DNA from: Oscillospiraceae bacterium | Lineage (GTDB): Bacteria > Bacillota > Clostridia > Oscillospirales > UBA929 | Assembly: GCA_009777685.1 (NCBI GenBank) | Contig: WRLJ01000016.1 | Coordinates: 1 to 14,454 of the forward strand | Direction of reading: 5' to 3' | Length of the DNA stretch: 14,454 nt | Part shown: positions 1 through 7,561 of the stretch, in pieces | Numbering within the stretch: position 1 is the stretch's first letter | How the letters are laid out: each line of letters begins with the position of its first letter | Notes under the pieces: generated by a model | What the model was told of the DNA's origin: nothing | What the model saw: the letters and a program-made list of their open reading frames with translations, nothing else | Databases searched by the model: none | Translations under genes and position numbers: made by a program

Positions 1-2508
1 GTAGAGCAGCAGCACCATTTGCTCGTGGGTGACCCCCGTGTCCAGACCGAACCGGTTGCCGCCGATGCCCGCCGCAATCTTGTCGCGCTTGGCTAGTCCG
101 AGCCAACCCGCGTACCAGCCCTCCGCGTCGTCGAAGTTGTCGCCGTCGTAGTTTGCGGCTTCCTCGGCGGTGTAGCCGAAGGCTTTCATCAGCATGACCA
201 GCAGCTGCGCCCGCGTCAGGCTTTGCGCGGGGCCGAACAGGTCGCCGCCGATGCCCAGCGCAATCTCACGCGCCGCGATGAAGGTGATGGCGTCGTAATA
301 TTCGTGCGTTTCCGGTACGTCGGTGAAGCTGACCGGGTTGTAGCCGATCATAAAGTTGGAGAAGTGATCCGTTATAAAGGAGACAATCCCTTTCACCGAG
401 TCGTAACTGCCGCGTTTCATATAGAGATTCCCGTCCTCTGAGAGGTAATAGACCACAATCGCGTTCGGGTTCTCGCCGGGCGCAAGGGCATAAGGAACCT
501 CGACCTTAACCCTGCCGTTCAGCCTGTGTATGTTTTGGCCGTCTACAGACACCGAGAAATCAAATACCGGGCGGTCCGCGACAAATGCCACCGTTTCCGG
601 AGACAGGATGTCAAGTAGTGTTTCCGTATCCACAACCGACACGCCGAATACGATGTCCGCGCCCTCTTCGCTGACAGCGTCCAAAATGGTGTTCAAAGCG
701 TTGCCGTCCAGCGTCATCGTGCCGATGCCCGCGTCAATGGCTACATTGACGCGGGTGTCAATGATCTGCTCAAACAGCTCAGCCGGAATGGATACGTTCG
801 ATTCGGTCGCATCTTCCCAGTTTATGCCTTCGGGCAGAACCGCCTCAATGGTAATCAGCGCCCGCGCGCCCTGTTCGGCAGCTTCCACGGCTTGCGCGAT
901 CGCGTCCGCGAGAACATCCTCCGTTACCGCCGCAGTGACCGCCACCGAGCCGTCATCGCCTGTTTTGACTTCCGCTTCGATGACTACAGGCTCAGGATTG
1001 GCGGGTACGGGCGGCGAGGGGTCCGGCTCAACAGGCGGCGTCGGCGTCGGTTGAGCGGGTTGCTGCGGCTCGTTGGGTCTGGTGATGGTGTATGTGCCGA
1101 CAGAGACAACACTGGTAGCCCCTGTGCCCCTGTTGCTCGATACGGCCCGGATAGTGTGTTCCCCGACGGTGTTTAGCGAGAAGGGGCCAGTAAACACCGT
1201 GCCTGTGGTCGCCGGGGGGTTCTCTCCGTTGATTGTGTAGCGGATTTCGATGTTTGAACTGGAGTTCCAATTGCTGAAGTTCACGGATACATTGTTGTTA
1301 TAGCTGCCGGGCTGGGGCGCGAACCGAGGCGCTTCCGCGCCGTCGTCCACGATTTGCAGCAGTCCCCATTTGCCGCCCCGCAGATAGAACGCCAGTCCTT
1401 CGCTGAAATTGGTCACGCCCTCATACTGCGGAGAAACAACTACCTCGCCGTCCTTGTTGATATAACCGTACCGCAGCTTGCCGCCGTCGTCAATTTTGCC
1501 GGCAAACGCCAGATTATCATAAAAGTACCCGGAAAGAGAGTCATACTCTATCGGAATGACCACCTCGCCCGTACTGTCGATGAAACCGTACTTATACGAT
1601 TGCCAGTACCAAAGCTCGGTTCCGTTCTCGTCGGTGCCGTAGACATATTTTCCATCGCCCAGTCCCACACGCGCCAGACTGCCGCTAAATGAACCGGCCG
1701 TGACATAAGCCGGGTCGATCACCATCTCGCCGGAGACGTTGATGTAACCCCATTTGTCGTCAACCAACACAGCCGCAAGCCCGCCGGAAAAGCTGTTCGC
1801 GCTTTCGTAGCCCTTCTCCGGCTCGATGACCCATTCAGCCTCGCCGCCAACAACCCGGAAAAAGCCGTACAATGAAGCCATTTTACGGGCGAGAACCGGA
1901 ACGGAGGCCGATCCATCCCACCAAATAAGCACTTGATATTCCGCAGGCAGAATCACCGCGCCGTCCAGTCCGATCATGCCGTACAGCCGGACATCGTCAA
2001 CATTTTTCTCAACCCGGAAATACCCGCCATTCCCAAAATTGTTAACGCCAATCCTGTCATATTCCACAGGCACAATCACCGTGCCGTCAGTGCGGAAAAA
2101 GCCCTGCTTGCCATCTTTCGTTACCCGAAAAACAACATCATCATTGTTGATCCACTGCCGTTCTATGGCGGCGTATTCCAATGGGATGATATCCGTGCCG
2201 TCTCTTGCGAGAACGCCGTGCTTGCTGTCTTTTTGGTACATGATGTAGGCTATTTCGTCCCGGCCCTCCGTGTCGTAATGGTTGTAAGCCTCAATCGAAT
2301 TACATCCGTCCAAAATCAACTCGCCGTCAGTGCCGTATAAATCCCAAAGGTCTCCGTTTTTCGCCTTGAAAAACACAGCGGTAGAGTTCACGTGATTCCA
2401 CCAGCCGTTGATCTCGTCATAAACCCTATCCCATTCGTTTATTTGTTCTAAAGAGTCATACACCGCCGGGATGATCAGGCCATTCTCCCGGCTGACAAGG
2501 CCGCGCTT
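1..2508 (-). CDS. C-terminal part of an interrupted WG-repeat / SLH surface protein (partial, no start of its own)
   Basis: The frame of the upstream half stays open for 836 codons after the TAG at 2509-2511 and runs off the left edge. Counting from the first codon after the stop: residues 1-390 are further WG-type repeats (KDGKQGFFRTDG, DDKWGYINVSGEMVIDPAY, INKDGEVVVSPQYEG). Residues 391-476 match a chitobiase/hexosaminidase C-terminal type beta domain (APRFAPQPGSY, IRYTINGENP, HTIRAVSSN). Residues 477-505 are a Pro-rich linker. Residues 506-726 resemble the beta domain that often precedes SLH repeats in clostridial surface proteins and end in ITDHFSNFMIGYN. SLH repeat 1 starts at residue 727 (SFTDVPETHEYYDAITFIAA, about base 330), and repeat 2 (about residue 791) is cut by the edge. 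SLH repeats normally anchor proteins to pyruvylated secondary wall polymers, so this half holds the wall anchor. The first in-frame start-type codon is a GTG at 2463-2461, but no signal peptide follows, so separate translation would not give an exported protein. Domain calls are by eye. Confidence 0.8.
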
Positions 2509-2511
2509 CTA
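2509..2511 (-). other. In-frame TAG splitting the WG/SLH gene
   Basis: The stop falls inside a WG unit: DGNS-stop-KRGLVSRENG. It aligns with another unit of the same protein, DGSWKYGYVKEDG, where Trp sits in the stop position. TGG to TAG is a single G-to-A change, so a nonsense mutation or sequencing error is the simplest reading. TAG also ends the LytTR gene at 5265-5267, which argues against general TAG reassignment. Confidence 0.8.
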
Positions 2512-4338
2512 GCTGTTCCCGTCTAGTTTCTGCACCTCAACATATCTAATGCTAGTATTCCAATTACTCCAAGGCGAATATCTTGAAAATTCTTCGTCAA
2601 CATCAACAATTATTTGCTGGGTCTCATTGTCAAACAGGCCGATGTAGGCGAGAGGTCTGCCCATTTCATCAACTAACCCGTCCGCGACTGCGTTTCCAAA
2701 GGACGAAACTTCATTATAATCCCACCAGCCCCAGTTCCAGCCCCATAGTATCGTGTTAATCCAAACTCTGTCATACTCTATCGGCAGGACAATGTTTCCG
2801 TCGGTGTCGATCAGGCCGTATTTGCCGTCTTTATGAACCTCCGCCACGCCGTTGAGGAAATTGCCGACGCCGTCGAACTCTGTCCACAGGAGTGTGCCGT
2901 CTGTGCGGATGTAGCCGAATACGAGCGGTTCATCTTCCTCCTTATAGATCTGCGCCAATCCGTCGCGGACTTCACCCGCAATCCCAAAATTCACCATGCT
3001 GCCTGAATCAAAGATAGTTTCAACTTCGCCCTTTGTGTTGATGAGCTGCCATTGATTGTCGGCACTATCTTTTGGGCGAACCCAGGCAAGGCCCTCGGAG
3101 AAGGTGTTTGTGCTATCATATCGCCCCTCAAAGGCCGGTTGACCGTTGGTGTTTATGTAGAGGGTTTCGTAAGTGCCACCGCCGTTATCAAGCGGCACAA
3201 ACTGCTGAACCGCCGCCAGCCCGTTGGAAAACTGGCCACCCGAGACATACGGGGAAGTTTCCGGGTCAATAAGGAATGTGCCGTCCTCTTTAACATATCC
3301 GTATTTCCAACTACCATCTATCCATTTACCATGATTTGCAAATCCTTCATAGAAATTATTTATCCAGCCCCTGGCCAAATCCAAAACGAATCCACTTGTT
3401 TTTATGCTATACAACCCGCTCCATTGATTTTCATCAATGCTTTTACTTACACGCCAAAGCCCGTCAATATTCGTCCCAATCCCGTCAACACGGTTTTCGG
3501 CAGCGTAAACCAAATCGCACTCCACCGGAAGGGCAAAGGTCTTGGTCATGAGGTTGAACAGGCCGTATTTGCCGCCGCTTTCAACACGCGCATAACTGTA
3601 ATCAAGTATCCAAACCTCCTCGTAGTCGAGCGGGAGGACAGTCTCTCCGGCAGTGTTTATAACGCCTTGATAGGGCATACTCGCGTCGGTTATCTGCACC
3701 CGCGCATAGCCGTTCTGGAACCAATCAATCCAGTCGTATTTTGTCTCGACGACAATCTTTCCTGCACGGTTCATCAAACCCTGCTTGCCGTCTTTCCAAA
3801 CGCGCGCAAACTCTCCGTCAAAGATCCCAAACCCGTCGATTTGGTCGTATTCCGCGGGGAGAACAATCTTCCCGGTGATGTCAATCAGACCATACTTGTT
3901 GTCTTTACGGACACGCGCAAACTCTCCGTCAAAGTTCCAAAAGTTGTCTATTTGGTCGTATTCCGCGTCGAGGACAATCTTTCCGGTGCGGTTAATCAAG
4001 CCCTGCTTGCCGTCTTTCCAGACACGCGCAAGATCTTCGCCAAAGTTCCCAAACCCGTCGATTTGGTCGTATTCCATCGGGAGGACAAGCGCGCCCGAGG
4101 CGTTGACCAAGCCAGCTTTGTCTCTGGTCCAGGAAGACCATCCTTCGCCGGTTTCTTCACTGAGGGTATACACCTGCGCGAGGCCGTTTTGGAACGAATC
4201 GGCTCCGTCAAACTCCAGCGACGGGGCTGTGAGTTCAACCACCCTCATGCCGGGGGCGTAAGGCGCCGCGACGGCGGCAGGGAGGAAGCTGACGAGAAAA
4301 GCCAGCGTCAGCGCGAGGGATAAAATGCGGTTTTTCAT
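2509..4338 (-). CDS. Secreted WG-repeat protein, N-terminal part (609 aa before an in-frame TAG)
   Basis: ATG at 4338 is preceded by AAGGAG at 4354-4349 with a 10-nt spacer. Residues 1-24 form a signal peptide: basic MKNR, a hydrophobic core, and A-V-A before a probable cleavage at 24/25. The mature part is a string of WG-type beta repeats with the pattern KDGKYGLID-x-GKIVLPAEYDQID; residues 95-205 are three 37-residue units. Later units diverge and are rich in Trp, Asp and Gly. WG repeats occur in many bacterial surface and secreted proteins, and their ligand is generally unknown. The product ends at TAG, but coding sequence of the same design continues in frame to the left edge, so the original protein had more than 1,440 residues with SLH anchors at the C-terminus. 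As it stands, the product would be exported but not wall-anchored. A SigA promoter lies at 4395-4423. No enzymatic motif was seen. Confidence 0.88.
   Translation of the reverse strand: MKNRILSLALTLAFLVSFLPAAVAAPYAPGMRVVELTAPSLEFDGADSFQNGLAQVYTLSEETGEGWSSWTRDKAGLVNASGALVLPMEYDQIDGFGNFGEDLARVWKDGKQGLINRTGKIVLDAEYDQIDNFWNFDGEFARVRKDNKYGLIDITGKIVLPAEYDQIDGFGIFDGEFARVWKDGKQGLMNRAGKIVVETKYDWIDWFQNGYARVQITDASMPYQGVINTAGETVLPLDYEEVWILDYSYARVESGGKYGLFNLMTKTFALPVECDLVYAAENRVDGIGTNIDGLWRVSKSIDENQWSGLYSIKTSGFVLDLARGWINNFYEGFANHGKWIDGSWKYGYVKEDGTFLIDPETSPYVSGGQFSNGLAAVQQFVPLDNGGGTYETLYINTNGQPAFEGRYDSTNTFSEGLAWVRPKDSADNQWQLINTKGEVETIFDSGSMVNFGIAGEVRDGLAQIYKEEDEPLVFGYIRTDGTLLWTEFDGVGNFLNGVAEVHKDGKYGLIDTDGNIVLPIEYDRVWINTILWGWNWGWWDYNEVSSFGNAVADGLVDEMGRPLAYIGLFDNETQQIIVDVDEEFSRYSPWSNWNTSIRYVEVQKLDGNS
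3724..4056 (-). repeat. Three tandem 111-bp WG-repeat units
   Basis: Three consecutive units of exactly 111 bp (37 codons) encode residues 95-131, 132-168 and 169-205 of the WG protein. On the plus strand the block starting CCCTGCTTGCCGTCTTTCCA recurs at 3779 and 4001 (222 bp apart), with a diverged middle copy at 3890. The first and third units are more alike to each other than to the middle one at this block. Such DNA-level similarity suggests recent duplication or gene conversion within the gene. Confidence 0.8.
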
Positions 4339-4371
4339 CTGGTGTGCACTCCTTCATTTTCCATTTTTGGA

Positions 4372-4383
4372 TGCGTTTACGCA
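4372..4383. promoter_or_regulatory. Palindrome TGCGTTTACGCA in the WG gene leader, candidate operator
   Basis: Perfect 5-bp arms (TGCGT/ACGCA) around a 2-bp centre, 11 bp downstream of the -10 box of the surface-protein promoter and 128 bp before the divergent XRE gene. An operator for that repressor is an inference from position and symmetry. A related core, CGTTTA, recurs on the minus strand near 4448-4455 within an imperfect inverted repeat. Confidence 0.35.
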
Positions 4384-4394
4384 GTCTAAATACA

Positions 4395-4423
4395 AGTATA
4401 GCTTCATATTGTAGCCATGTCAA
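4395..4423 (-). promoter_or_regulatory. SigA promoter of the WG/SLH surface-protein gene
   Basis: Minus strand: a perfect -35 TTGACA at 4423-4418, a 17-bp spacer, and -10 TATACT at 4400-4395 (5 of 6 consensus). The predicted start near 4388 gives a leader of about 50 nt containing the palindrome at 4372-4383 and the AAGGAG Shine-Dalgarno. This is one of the two strongest promoter matches in the window. Confidence 0.85.
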
Positions 4424-4510
4424 GGGAATAATGAAAATAATTTCTTCTAAACGAAGCAAGCGTTGATACCGCGTCCTCTATGCGATACCCTTTCAAGGGG
4501 TGTGTCTGTT

Positions 4511-4858
4511 ATGCTTCATTTGCGATTGGCGGAGCTGCGGAATAAAAAAGGGATTTCACAGGCTGAGCTGGCGGCGGATTTGAGAATATCGCGGCAAGCC
4601 TATTCCTTATATGAGATAAACAAGCGGCAGATGAACTATGAAACGCTTTGCCTGCTGGCGGATTATCACGAGGTCAGCACGGATTATCTTCTGGGCAGGC
4701 AGGACATTATGCCGTCCTTCCTTGACGAGGAGGAACGGGGCATCATCAAGCAGTATCGGGCATTGGGCGAACACGCGAGGGGCACGATTAAAAACTGCCT
4801 GTCCTTTGAGTATGAGCGCGCGGCAAAGACGGAGGGTGTAAAAAAATCGGCAGGGTGA
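4511..4858 (+). CDS. XRE-family helix-turn-helix transcriptional regulator
   Basis: 115 residues from ATG 4511. AAGGGG at 4495-4500 lies 10 nt upstream, which favours this start over an upstream TTG at 4463 that would add 16 residues with no family similarity. Residues 4-62 form a Cro/C1-type HTH: LRLAELRNKKGISQAELA, then ISRQAYSLYEINKRQMNYE, then LADYHEVSTDYLLGR. Residues 70-104 are a short acidic then basic helical tail starting LDEEERGIIKQY, as in many small clostridial XRE regulators. It would bind DNA as a dimer in the cytosol, usually as a repressor. It is divergent from the WG/SLH gene across about 170 bp, so it may control that gene and itself, but no target is proven. No convincing SigA promoter was found directly upstream. 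A terminator-like hairpin follows at 4917-4950. Confidence 0.88.
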   Translation: MLHLRLAELRNKKGISQAELAADLRISRQAYSLYEINKRQMNYETLCLLADYHEVSTDYLLGRQDIMPSFLDEEERGIIKQYRALGEHARGTIKNCLSFEYERAAKTEGVKKSAG

Positions 4859-4916
4859 TATACCCGCCGCAGTTTTGGGAAAATACGTAATCCGCCCTCC
4901 CCCGCCACCAAACCAC

Positions 4917-4950
4917 AAAACGCCTGCGGCTGAACGCCTGCGGGCGTTTT
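4917..4950 (+). terminator. Probable Rho-independent terminator after the XRE gene
   Basis: AAAACGCCTGC (4917-4927) pairs with GCGGGCGTTTT (4940-4950) through 11 pairs including one G-U, with a 12-nt loop, ending in TTTT and followed by CGCTTT. It lies 58 bp after the XRE stop. The U-tract is short and broken, so efficiency is uncertain. Confidence 0.55.
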
Positions 4951-4976
4951 CGCTTTGTGCGTTGGGGACATTTTGC

Positions 4977-5208
4977 GGGACGCGGAGGGCCGCGTCCCCT
5001 ACGGGGTTTCCGCCCCGCCATGCGTAGGGCGCGACGCCCCCGGCGCGCCGTGCTTAGGGCGTGTGCGGCAAACCCGTTTCCTCCTCCCGCCGCCTGCGGG
5101 CGGCACCCTCCTCTGGGAGGAGGGCAAGAACGAACCCGGAGTTTTCGGGAAACCCCCTTGCCTCCCTCACAGAGGGAGGTGGCCGCCCTTGGGCGGTCGG
5201 AGGGAGGA
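4977..5208. repeat. Cluster of GC-rich palindromes, probable dispersed intergenic repeat
   Basis: This gene-free stretch between the XRE and LytTR genes holds four perfect short hairpins: GGGACGCGG/CCGCGTCCC at 4977-4998, CCCTCCTC/GAGGAGGG at 5106-5124, CCTCCCTC/GAGGGAGG at 5161-5179, and CCGCCC/GGGCGG at 5183-5196. GGAGGGAGG at 5198-5206 can also pair back to 5161. The last part closely resembles palindromic cassettes scattered between genes in gut Firmicutes; that resemblance is from memory and not searched. Overlapping open frames here have low-complexity, Arg/Pro/Gly-rich translations and look spurious. Confidence 0.6.
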
Positions 5209-5264
5209 TTTGGGCGGGTTGCGCGTTTGGGGCCACGTCGCGCCCTGCGCGCGGCGGGGCAACG

Positions 5265-5969
5265 CTACTCCCACATTTGTTTCAAAAACGCCTCCTGCGC
5301 CGCTTTGGAATAGGCGCGGCTGACCGGGATTCTTTTCCCGTTCACGGCGACGGCCTCCGTCCGGGTCAGCTCCCGGATATGCCGCATATTGACGGCATAC
5401 CCGACATGGACGCGAAGAATCTTGTCCCCCGGCAGATGCGCCAGCAGCTCCGACAGCTTGCCGGCATATTCGGCCAGGCCGTCCCGCAGGGCGATGACCA
5501 CGCGCCGGCCCGTGTTTTCCAGATACAGAATATCCCTCACCGGGATACGCAGGCTCTGCGTCCCGCTCCTGACGGTGAGAAATTGCGGGTGGAACCGGCT
5601 TTGCACGTCCGACCCGATCAGCCGCTCCAGCGCTCCGGCGTCCAGCGGCTTCATCAGGTAATGGAGCGCGTTTACGTCATACCCTTTCAGAGCATAATCG
5701 GGATTGGATGTGATGAAGACGATGGCGGCGTCCTTGTCGCGGCGGCGAATCCGCCGCGCCAACTCCATGCCGTCGGTTTCGTCCATGACAATATCCAGCA
5801 GGAAGAGGTCGTACCGCTCCCCCCGGGAAAACGCGCCCCAAAGAGCCGCGCCGGATTCAAACGCGGACAAGTGGTATTCTATATCCAGCTTTTCCAAAAC
5901 CGCGCGGCTGACGGTTTCCTGTTCCCGTCGGATCAGCGTCTCGTCCTCGCATACGGCGACCCGGTACAA
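5265..5969 (-). CDS. LytTR-family response regulator (copy 1)
   Basis: Cytosolic regulator with an N-terminal REC domain and a C-terminal LytTR DNA-binding domain, the AgrA/VirR layout. Starting at TTG 5969 the protein has 234 residues, exactly the length of the paralogue at 7562-8266. Asp59 (FLLDIVMDETDG) is the phospho-acceptor, and Lys107 (LHYLMKPL) and the acidic CEDE motif are present. The LytTR part (about 130-230) has VRDILYLENTGRRV and AVNMRHIRELTRTEA. GAGG at 5981-5978 lies 8 nt before the TTG. The longer reading from GTG 5978 or ATG 5975 would put that site against the start codon. The gene ends with TAG. It is divergent from the kinase at 6113 and has its own promoter, so it is probably phosphorylated by one of the two GHKL kinases. 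Which one is not decidable here. Confidence 0.93.
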   Translation of the reverse strand: MYRVAVCEDETLIRREQETVSRAVLEKLDIEYHLSAFESGAALWGAFSRGERYDLFLLDIVMDETDGMELARRIRRRDKDAAIVFITSNPDYALKGYDVNALHYLMKPLDAGALERLIGSDVQSRFHPQFLTVRSGTQSLRIPVRDILYLENTGRRVVIALRDGLAEYAGKLSELLAHLPGDKILRVHVGYAVNMRHIRELTRTEAVAVNGKRIPVSRAYSKAAQEAFLKQMWE

Positions 5970-5980
5970 AGCCATCACCT

Positions 5981-6025
5981 CGGCATACCGTTATTATAGC
6001 ATGTTAAGCGGTCCCCGGCATACCG
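5981..6025. promoter_or_regulatory. Twin CGGCATACCG palindromic sites around the LytTR promoter
   Basis: The exact 10-mer CGGCATACCG (inverted symmetry CGG-N4-CCG) occurs at 5981-5990 and 6016-6025, 35 bp centre to centre. The upstream copy covers the position where a -35 box would lie, and the downstream copy covers the predicted transcription start. Both lie between the divergent regulator and kinase genes. Binding by a cognate regulator is inferred. Confidence 0.4.
5993..6001 (-). promoter_or_regulatory. Extended -10 promoter of LytTR regulator copy 1
   Basis: Minus strand TGCTATAAT: a consensus -10 TATAAT at 5998-5993 with the extended TGn motif directly upstream. No -35 match exists at 17-bp spacing; that place holds one copy of the CGGCATACCG palindrome. 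The predicted start is near 5986, giving a very short leader. Confidence 0.6.
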
Positions 6026-6112
6026 GTTTTTCCGTTTTTTTGACCAACTTTGCGTGTCCCGTGGAAAAACGTGTCCGTTTGTGGTTTTCTGGTAAGAGGG
6101 CGGTGAAAGGCT

Positions 6113-7555
6113 GTGGGAACGATCAAAACGCCGGCATGGCTCGTCGTGCTGACGGCGCTGATCCTGGCGGCGCTGGTGTATGCCGGCATGGCGCGGCCCT
6201 ATATCCTCCTGGCGCGGGGAGAGCCCGTCGAGATCGACGGGAACCAGTATATGGGCGAAAAGCGGCCGCCGGGCCGTTTCTACGCGACCCTGTGGGACGA
6301 GCTGGATCTGGCCGAGGGCTTTATCTGCCTGTCTTTGGGCTTGCTGTGCTTCGCGCTGGGGATCATCCGCGCGTTCAACCGGCTGGGGAGCCGGCAGATT
6401 TTTCTGCTGGCGCTGTTTTCCGCGCTGTTCTCGCTGATGTCGTTTTCCCTGACGGATTTCGCCGCGCGGAGCTTTGCGCCGGAGGTTCTTTTTTACCTGT
6501 TCTGGTTCTCATTTTTCCTCTATCCCGCCGCGTTGATTCTGCACCTGTTCTTTTGCTCTCCGCTCAAAACATGGCTGTGGCCGCTCGCCGTTCTGCCGGC
6601 GGCCTACGGCGCGGCGGCGTTCCTGATGTATTTCGCCTTCGGTCTGCCGCTGGATGTGCCGGAGCGGCTGTACACCTATCTGGCGCTGGCCTGCTTTGCC
6701 GCGCATCTGATCGCCGGGCTGTTCCAGGCGGAGAGCCGGGAGACGGCCTGGTATACCCGCGGGATCGCCGCGTACTGGGTGGTTTGGCTGGTGTATTTGG
6801 GGATCCGGGCCCGGGCGGGGGCCGTCGCCGCCTTCCACAACGAGTTCAAAACCGCCGTGATGGTCAGCGCAGCCCTGATGATGTGCTATATGCTGTTTGT
6901 CAACACGCGCGAGCTGGCCGGGTACCGGTCGGGCTTGCGGCGGATGGAGCTGAAAAACGACTTCCTGCAACGGAACTACCAAACGCTGGAGGGCTACTTG
7001 ACCCGGATCGCGCGAATGAAGCACGAGACGCGCCATCACCTGTTCGCCATCCGCACCCTGGCCAAAAGCGGCGAATATGAGCGGCTGGACGAATACCTGT
7101 CCGATATCCAGGCCGAATACGCGGAGATGGAGGCGCCGGCCGCCGGCGGCAGCCGCGTCATACAGGCCGTCCTCAGTCATGCCGCGGACCGCGCGCGGGA
7201 GATGGGCTTTGCGCTTGAGCTGGACATTCTGCCCGTGCCCGCGCTGTCCGTGCCCGACGCCGATCTGGTGAGCCTGTTTATGAATGTGCTGGACAACGCG
7301 CTGGAAAGCTGCGCGAGGATCGGCGACCCCGGCGCGCGGTGGATCACGGTGCGGCTCAAGGCCCGCCCGCCCTATCTGTGCCTGTCGGTGCGCAACGCCC
7401 CCGGCGCGCCGGAGGCGGAGAAAGACCCCATTCTGCACGGGCACGGCATGAAAATCATCCGGAAAATCGCGGCCAAGCACGGCGGGCTGGTTTCCTTTTC
7501 GCAGACGAAGGACGCCTTCGGCGCGGAAATCGCCCTGCCCGTGCTGCAGGAGTGA
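6113..7555 (+). CDS. GHKL sensor histidine kinase, polytopic membrane sensor (kinase 1)
   Basis: 480 residues from GTG 6113, the first start-type codon after an in-frame TGA at 6104-6106; AGAGGG at 6095-6100 and AAAGG at 6106-6110 are the nearby purine-rich sites. About eight membrane segments (roughly 8-25, 67-87, 95-113, 124-147, 154-176, 185-204, 217-233, 247-264) leave one outer loop of about 40 residues after the first. The cytosolic part has a linker at 266-297, the phospho-acceptor region RMKHETRHHLFAI with His304, the N-box NVLDNALESC (Asn391, Asn395), and the G-box HGHGMKIIRKIA near 442. This is the short HATPase type paired with LytTR regulators, as in AgrC. It lies 6 bp before regulator copy 2, whose ribosome site overlaps its stop. 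The signal is unknown. Confidence 0.9.
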   Translation: MGTIKTPAWLVVLTALILAALVYAGMARPYILLARGEPVEIDGNQYMGEKRPPGRFYATLWDELDLAEGFICLSLGLLCFALGIIRAFNRLGSRQIFLLALFSALFSLMSFSLTDFAARSFAPEVLFYLFWFSFFLYPAALILHLFFCSPLKTWLWPLAVLPAAYGAAAFLMYFAFGLPLDVPERLYTYLALACFAAHLIAGLFQAESRETAWYTRGIAAYWVVWLVYLGIRARAGAVAAFHNEFKTAVMVSAALMMCYMLFVNTRELAGYRSGLRRMELKNDFLQRNYQTLEGYLTRIARMKHETRHHLFAIRTLAKSGEYERLDEYLSDIQAEYAEMEAPAAGGSRVIQAVLSHAADRAREMGFALELDILPVPALSVPDADLVSLFMNVLDNALESCARIGDPGARWITVRLKARPPYLCLSVRNAPGAPEAEKDPILHGHGMKIIRKIAAKHGGLVSFSQTKDAFGAEIALPVLQE

Positions 7556-7561
7556 CGCGCT

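Noticed and set aside
2509..2511. General reassignment of TAG to an amino acid
   Set aside because: TAG is the natural end of the LytTR regulator (5265-5267), whose end matches its 234-residue paralogue, and of the 30-residue peptide. Reassignment would extend both into non-coding sequence.
3724..4056. CRISPR-like array
   Set aside because: The periodic similarity is 111 bp, in frame, and encodes protein repeats; there are no short identical repeats with unique spacers.
3052..4323. Plus-strand open frame of 423 codons opposite the WG repeats
   Set aside because: Its internal repeats mirror the WG units on the other strand. There is no signal peptide or convincing ribosome site, while the minus strand has both plus a strong promoter.
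4463..4510. Upstream TTG start for the XRE gene
   Set aside because: The added 16 residues have no HTH-family similarity, and the ribosome site AAGGGG lies inside that extension, properly spaced for ATG 4511.
4955..5999. Several plus-strand open frames across 4955-5999
   Set aside because: They are antisense to the LytTR gene or lie in GC-rich palindromes; their translations are Arg/Pro/Gly-rich with no domain pattern and no ribosome site.
6040..6068. TTGACC with 17-bp spacing as promoter for kinase 1
   Set aside because: The place of the -10 box reads GGAAAA, a poor match. The true promoter of the kinase-regulator-kinase operon was not identified.
6053..6076. Direct repeat CGTGTCC (6053-6059 and 6070-6076) as a LytTR binding pair
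   Set aside because: The 17-bp spacing does not fit the roughly two-turn spacing known for AgrA-type sites, and 7-bp repeats can arise by chance in GC-rich DNA.
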